Positions 58,232-64,000 of a DNA stretch of 64,000 bases are shown here, piece by piece. The stretch is from Dipteronia dyeriana (Eukaryota > Streptophyta > Magnoliopsida > Sapindales > Sapindaceae), in the NCBI GenBank assembly GCA_032871835.1, contig CM065303.1:53358597-53422596 (forward strand), written 5' to 3'. The stretch's first letter is position 1. Every line of letters begins with the position of its first letter. The notes beneath the pieces are model-generated. The model saw only the letters and a program-made list of their open reading frames with translations. It searched no databases and was not told the DNA's origin. The translations under genes and the position numbers were made by a program.

Positions 58232-61200
58232 ATGCACGCCAAGAATCGGATACCCAGCAGCGGCCACACCACCCCGTCACCGCCAGCGTCGCCGCTCCGC
58301 TCGCCGCGCTACCGCCACGGCCGGGGCAAGGGGTCGGGGCGGTTCACTCCGGGTCCGGGAAGGGGCACCGTTGCCCACCGGCTCGCCTGGCTTCTCCTCT
58401 CTGTTCTTCTTCGTCGTCAGGGTATTTTCTTGTTCGCGCCTCTCATTTACATCTCCGGGATGCTTCTTTACATGGGTACGGTGTCGTTTGACGTTGTTCC
58501 GGTCATCAAGCACCGCCCCGCCACCGGTTCCGTCTACAGGAGCCCCCAGCTCTACGACAAGCTGAAACCCGAGATGGATGCCGATAATTCTACAGCTGAT
58601 GCGGTGCGTTTTCGGTTTTTTTTTTTAATGGTTTTAGTTTGGTTGGTTGTTCGATTTTGCATTGTGGGTGCGATTTTGAATTCTGATTCGAGGTGAATTT
58701 TGATGCATTTCTTGATGTGGGTGGAGTTTTGGGTTTAGTTTGATCGACCAGGGTTTTTTTTTTCTGGGTTTTGATCTTAGAGTGTATTTGGTGTTGTGTG
58801 ATTAGGATTTGAGGGTCCTTGGACAATGCACTGGTTTGGCATTGGTGTTAAATATTCATGGACAATTGGACATGACATTGCTTAAATGCTGAGTTTACGA
58901 GTAATTGTGGCACTTAAATCAAGCTGTGATCTCAAATTTTCGTGTCCTGTTTGATTTTTGGATAAAATTGTTGAAAGACAGTAAACATTTTTTTTTCTTC
59001 TTTTTTTTTTTGGCCTAAACAATAGTTGCATGGATTGTATCTGGTATAAAGGAAAACGAGAATGCTGCAATGATTGCATTCGATGGAGTTAGAGGTGAAA
59101 GGATAGTGATACGGATGTAAAACATGGGGAAAGTTTTGCAATCTTGGTAATTGATGGTTCCTAGATCTTTTGATTTCTGTAATTCGTGGGATAACTTAGT
59201 TTGTATGCTATCTAATACATTTAGCTTTCGAACCACTTTTTTTTTTTTTTTTTGGTTATATGCTCAACATATTTTCAAGAATGGGAGCACAAAAAAGTTC
59301 TCTGTTGGTTTCAGAACTAGTTGGAAATGTGAAATAGTCTTGGAGAACCAAGATCTGGGTTAATCTTTTTTATTACATGAATGTGTGTAGAATAATTACC
59401 TATGTGATCAATTCATTCTGAACATTTATCCAGAACATATGAAAACATGTTTGTCTTTCAAGAATAAGAATCATTTCAGTACAATTTTCTTGAAAATTAT
59501 TAGCGGAACTTGTTTCTATTTAAGCAAGCTTTTGAGAACAGAAAATTGCATTAGATAAAGGGTATTGAAATGACCCTAGCTTGAGCTGTGTGTTGGGGAT
59601 TAATCTTTTTTGAGCTGCAGCTTGTTTTGGGAGAAAAGTAGGAGACAAGCTTCGAATAATTACTTTGCTTCACAGTGTACCAATGTTGAACTGGCAGCTT
59701 CTTAGTTGAAACTATTGATTTTATTGAAAGGAGAAGTGGGAAAGTATCTAAAAACAGAGTTAAACAGTTTTCATTCCTTATAGAAATAGTGCCTACAAAG
59801 AATAAATATAAAATTAATAATAAATTTTTCATGTACTTCTTTGATTTAAGTTCCAGTAAACTTAAGTTTATATTCTTTCTTTTGCTTAACTTGAGCTATT
59901 GCCATTTTTTAAGTTGCTTAATTCTGAGTATATAGTTTTCATTAGGTACTTGTTTGCTTTTGCTTTGCTTACCTACTTAAGGTTTCGGACAAATCAAACC
60001 TAAGTTATTCTATTTAGATATTGCCATGGCTTCAATTTTTTGTTTACCAGCTTCTTTCATTATCATTCCCAATTTCACTTGCTTGGAAATACATTCAAAT
60101 TTTTTCTGAGGAATTGAAATTTAATTCTTGACTAGTATGAGTTGATATTGCAGTGGTTACATGGTTGAGGCTTTTTCCCCCTTAAATTACAAATTTTTTG
60201 TTTGACAATTATGTTTGATGCAGATCTGTTAGATTTTTTTTTTTGGCATATTGCTAAGATACATTTTTAGGAGACAGTTAATATCTGTGTTCTTTGATAT
60301 ATTCATTTTCATGCACTAAATACTTATTTATCAAATTCCACTGTAGATATCAACTATATGGAAAAACTTCTACAATGGTGGGGGTTGGAAACCATGTGTA
60401 AACAAGTCATTAGGAGGTATGTATTATGTCTTTGATTTGGTTTCTACAAGTAAGAAAAATAAGTTTATATAAAAACTTCTATAAAGGTTATGAATTTCAT
60501 TATGCTGATCTGTCTTGGACATAGCTTGTTCAATTTCTTTTAATAAAAAGGGTAGATTCACAGTATTGTTCCTGGAAGTAACCTTTTGTTGGGTGATTAA
60601 TACACCTGAATTTTGTACTTTGATTTATATAACGTTTCCATCAGTGGATTCAAGTTTGTATATCTAATTTAATGGCAACCTAGGAATTCTTAGTTAAGGC
60701 TTGATATCTGTTTGCTTAAAGACTATTGGTTTTAGAAGGAGAGCAGAGAAAACAGCGGAAAACAGGAAGTAGTTGCTGATGCATATTGAAAGAAATCTTT
60801 TAGAATATTATTTTTATAGGGATTTTTTATTTATTTCAAAAGAAGGATGCAACAAAAGAGCCCTAGAGGCTAGAACTCTTTTAGAACTTAAATAACTAAA
60901 AGAAATGTTGGCATCTGAAAGCAATCTTCTTTAATGCGAAATTTTGCCTGTTCATTCTGTCATGGCGAGCTTTGCCATGGTACCAAAACACTTACCTTTC
61001 TTTCCCCAATTTTAGGGGAGGCTCTGTCACATTAGCCATTGAACACCATTGCCATTATCAATATCAATGCGATAACCTGCATTGACATGCCATCTCTATA
61101 TACCATTGTATGGTTGTTGATACCTGCTTTGGGAATTTTGGTCATCATTTCTTCCACCACCCCTGTCCATCATTACCGTCTATCATCAGAGCAGCACGAA

Positions 61201-63921
61201 CCTGCACTATAATCTGCAGTTTTACTTCTGCTCACTGCCATTGACGTGATTTGCTTCCACTTCCTATCACAAAATATGTTCATGTGAATGCATGAATGTC
61301 TATATAAATTGTGGTTTATTTGATTATTATTTATTTTGAATGTTGTATGTCATTCATTTCATCATGTTTATTGTTACAGCCTTACCCGAATCAAATGGTT
61401 ACATTTATGTTGAGGCCAACGGCGGCTTGAACCAGCAAAGGACATCGGTTGGTTTTATATTAACTGTTTCTGGTTAAGAAGATTGCTCATTTTCCAACTG
61501 TGATGACTTACATGTTCTTGACATGCGTTTTTTTTTTAATTATGGATGCTTTGTAGATATGCAATGCAGTTGCCGTGGCGGGCTATCTTAATGCAACACT
61601 TTTGATCCCCAGTTTTCATTATCATAGCATTTGGAGAGATCCTAGGTTTGTCAGCACTTGTTATCTAATATTATGTTATTGGACTTGATGGCTCTTAGTA
61701 CTTGGATGAAAAGGAGTATTACAATGCACTGATACGTAACTTTTGAATGAACTAGATCTTATAAATTTTGTGTTGACATGATAAAATTTGGTTATTACTT
61801 ATCAGGCATAATTAGCTGATAATCGATAGCTCACTTTTTAGATTGGGATCTTATTGCAACCATATGACTTTATGGCAATGTTATCTGGTAATTTTCTACC
61901 ATTTAAATCTCTTATAAAGAATCCATGGGAGAAGCAAAGACAAACAATTTCGTGTGCAATGAAAGGGCTGATGCTCAGAAAAGAGTGGGCTTGAATAGGG
62001 GGACACAATAGAAAGAAAAATAATGTTGATGCAATAATCTCTTTGCGAAGTGTTTTTTGCTAGGACTTAATTATTACAGTGGTGGTTTTCTTTCTTGTTT
62101 TCCAGCAAATTTCGAGACATTTTTGATGAAGATTATTTCATCAGTATCTTGCAAAATGATGTGCGGGTGGTTAATCAGATTCCTAGATATTTAATGGAAC
62201 GTTTTGACCACAACATGAGCAATGTTTACAACTTCAGAGTAAAAGCTTGGTCACCTGTTCAGTTTTATAGGGATGAAGTTCTACCAAAGCTACTTGAAGA
62301 AAAGTGAGTTAATATAATGATCTATGTCTTTTCCCAGTTTTTAACTTGCTTATTTCTTTGATTTATAGTCGGTGTAAATCTTAATGCCAAGAAAGGAAAC
62401 TTTCTGATTAGACAAGTTACCTTCGTGTGAATAATATATATTTTTTCTTAAATAATTTTTGGTGGCAACCTGTAATATTTCATTTTATAAGATATGCATT
62501 TTGGGTAGTCTTCGGTGTTATTCACACAGCTAAGTGCTGGATCAACTTATTTTAATTGACATCTGACTTTGATTTTATGTTTTGGACTAACAATGGTTTT
62601 GTTCTTTTCTTACTCTCCTAATTTGTGATGAAATAAATAATGTCATCCACATAAAACTTGGTTCAATCAAGTCTTGACCATATATTTAAGGGCTAGCTGG
62701 CCAGACAAGTTGGAGATTTTCTTTGATCATTGGAGTCATTATTGTTCTGGTCTATCATTGAGACTTGAATTCCTATCTCCTTCTCCACGATGCCATGATC
62801 GAAACCCTTCTGTGACTACTGCTTCTTTAGTATTATAATTACTGTTTGCTTCCAAAGAAAATGGTATTGCTAATTTATAACTTTGCTGAAGCTTTGTGAG
62901 TTAGTTTATGATTTCGAGTAAATTTCTAGGACCTCCCTTAAAACTTGGCTAATAAGTGGGAGACCCAGCTATAGTTTATTTTTTGTCTAATTCCTTTTTA
63001 AAATTCAATTTTTTTATAATAAATTTCAAGAGATTCTTAGGGAGGTATCCGATAAATTTCAAGGGAGCTCATAAAAAAATTCAGAATTTATGGGAAATTT
63101 ATTGAAGCACTTCAAAACCACTGGAGTTCTCTATATATTAGTATATGGTTAGGGAAAGTTGCTGAAATTTGCCCTTTAATATTTACATTTCAGTAATTTT
63201 TTGTCTACAATATTCTAGCCTTTTATTTCTAAATTTTTATTTTTTATTTTTTATTTTTTATTTTTTATTTTTTATGTTGAAGGGATGCTAGTATCATTGT
63301 CATGCATGACTTTGACTTTAATATTTACTGGTGTCTCACTGTCTTGAACCACACCATGTTTATTATTTGTGGGTCATGGGTAAATATGATGCTATCATTG
63401 TGCTGATTGAAAGTTCCTCTTTTCTGTATGAATGTCATAGGGTTATAAGGATTTCTCCTTTTGCGAATCGATTGTCGTTTGATGCTCCTTCAGTAGTCCA
63501 GCGGCTTAGATGCTTGGCAAATTATGAATCTCTAAGGTTTTCAAGTCCTATATTAATTATGGGAGAAACATTGGTCGCAAGAATGAAAGAACGAAGTGTG
63601 AACTACGGTGGAAAATATGTTTCTGTGCATCTTCGCTTCGAGGAAGTTAGTTTTCATTATGAAATGAGTGTTGTAGCTTAACTGCTTTTATTGTTATCAA
63701 GAACAATGGGATTATCATCTCTATCTTAATTGCGGGTATATTCCCATGAGCAGGATATGGTTGCTTTCTCGTGCTGTGTATATGATGGGGGAGTGCAAGA
63801 AAAACTAGAGATGGATGCGGCAAGGGAAAAAGGTTGGAGAGGGAAATTTACAAAACCTGGCCGAGTTATACGTCCTGGAGCAATCCGGATAAATGGGAAA
63901 TGTCCCCTAACTCCTTTGGAG
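58232..63921 (+). CDS. GT106 / plant O-fucosyltransferase-family protein, 3' end outside window
   Basis: Golgi type II membrane glycosyltransferase of the plant DUF246 (GT106) family, whose members act on protein O-fucose or pectic rhamnogalacturonan. Exons: 58232-58603, 60347-60416, 61380-61447, 61557-61645, 62106-62303, 63441-63645 and 63754-63921 (continues). All junctions are GT-AG and keep frame, giving 390 codons. Residues 1-60 are a basic Ser/Pro-rich cytosolic tail ([12 protein letters not shown]), about 63-86 a signal anchor ([17 protein letters not shown]). The catalytic domain shows [12 protein letters not shown], a donor-site-like start, [25 protein letters not shown], and [22 protein letters not shown]. 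Potential N-glycosylation sites include NKS, NAT and NMS. The ATG is the first in-frame one after the leader. Intron 1 is 1.74 kb. Exact paralogue and substrate cannot be decided here. Confidence 0.93.
63228..63275. repeat. (ATTTTTT)n microsatellite in intron 6 of the GT106 gene
   Basis: About seven copies of a TTTTTTA-type heptamer upstream of the exon at 63441. Not coding. Confidence 0.85.
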
Positions 63922-64000
63922 GTAATATTTACTGCTTTTGAATTTTTCCATTGCGGTGCAAAAGTGATGAAACTTCTATTACTGCCACAAATTTTGTTGC

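Noticed and set aside
58277..58513. Minus-strand 78-aa ORF
   Set aside because: Shadow of the first exon of the GT106 gene.

Overview
This is nuclear DNA from a flowering plant, most likely a eudicot. Two intron-containing plant housekeeping genes sit in an AT-rich background packed with plant transposons (LINE, SINE, TRIM, gypsy, hAT, MULE, Helitron) and long (TA)n and (CA)n microsatellites. The species cannot be named from the sequence. Nothing bacterial or plasmid-like was seen.

Layout. 1-2110: degenerate hAT transposase remnant split by a 5'-truncated LINE. 4668-5713: foldback element with a CpG-rich palindromic core. 6009-6650: complete TRIM retrotransposon on the minus strand. 7400-12690: decayed Ty3/gypsy sequence on the minus strand. 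13150-14991: LTR-like block. 15713-23637: MITE followed by a candidate Helitron that has collected two non-autonomous hAT elements (both with 8-bp target duplications), a MULE-type derivative with a GATCGAG array, and another long-TIR element. 23650-26085: palindromic MITEs and a tandem repeat carrying CACGTG cores. 26107-34612: large KI-MULE-like element with a DUF1985/Ulp1-type protease gene (plus strand) and a convergent MURA-type transposase pseudogene (minus strand), both flanked by arrays of a GATCGAG motif.

36600-38293: a complete three-exon gene for mitochondrial-type chaperonin 10. Its first intron appears to be GC-AG, and its promoter has site II, telo-box and heat-shock-like motifs. 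39741-42604: second hAT remnant (carrying a hAT MITE) and a MULE-like element. 43800-46252: SINE, LTR-like fragment, and a MULE MITE with a perfect 9-bp target duplication. 49607-57011: four near-identical head-to-tail copies of a 1.85-kb unit. 58232-63921: the first seven coding exons of a GT106-family (plant O-fucosyltransferase-like) gene that runs off the window end. Its leader holds a minimal AUG-stop upstream ORF.

Only the chaperonin and GT106 genes look like functional host genes. The rest is mobile-element history. Several pairs of paralogous repeats act as each other's empty-site controls, which makes the insertion boundaries unusually well supported.
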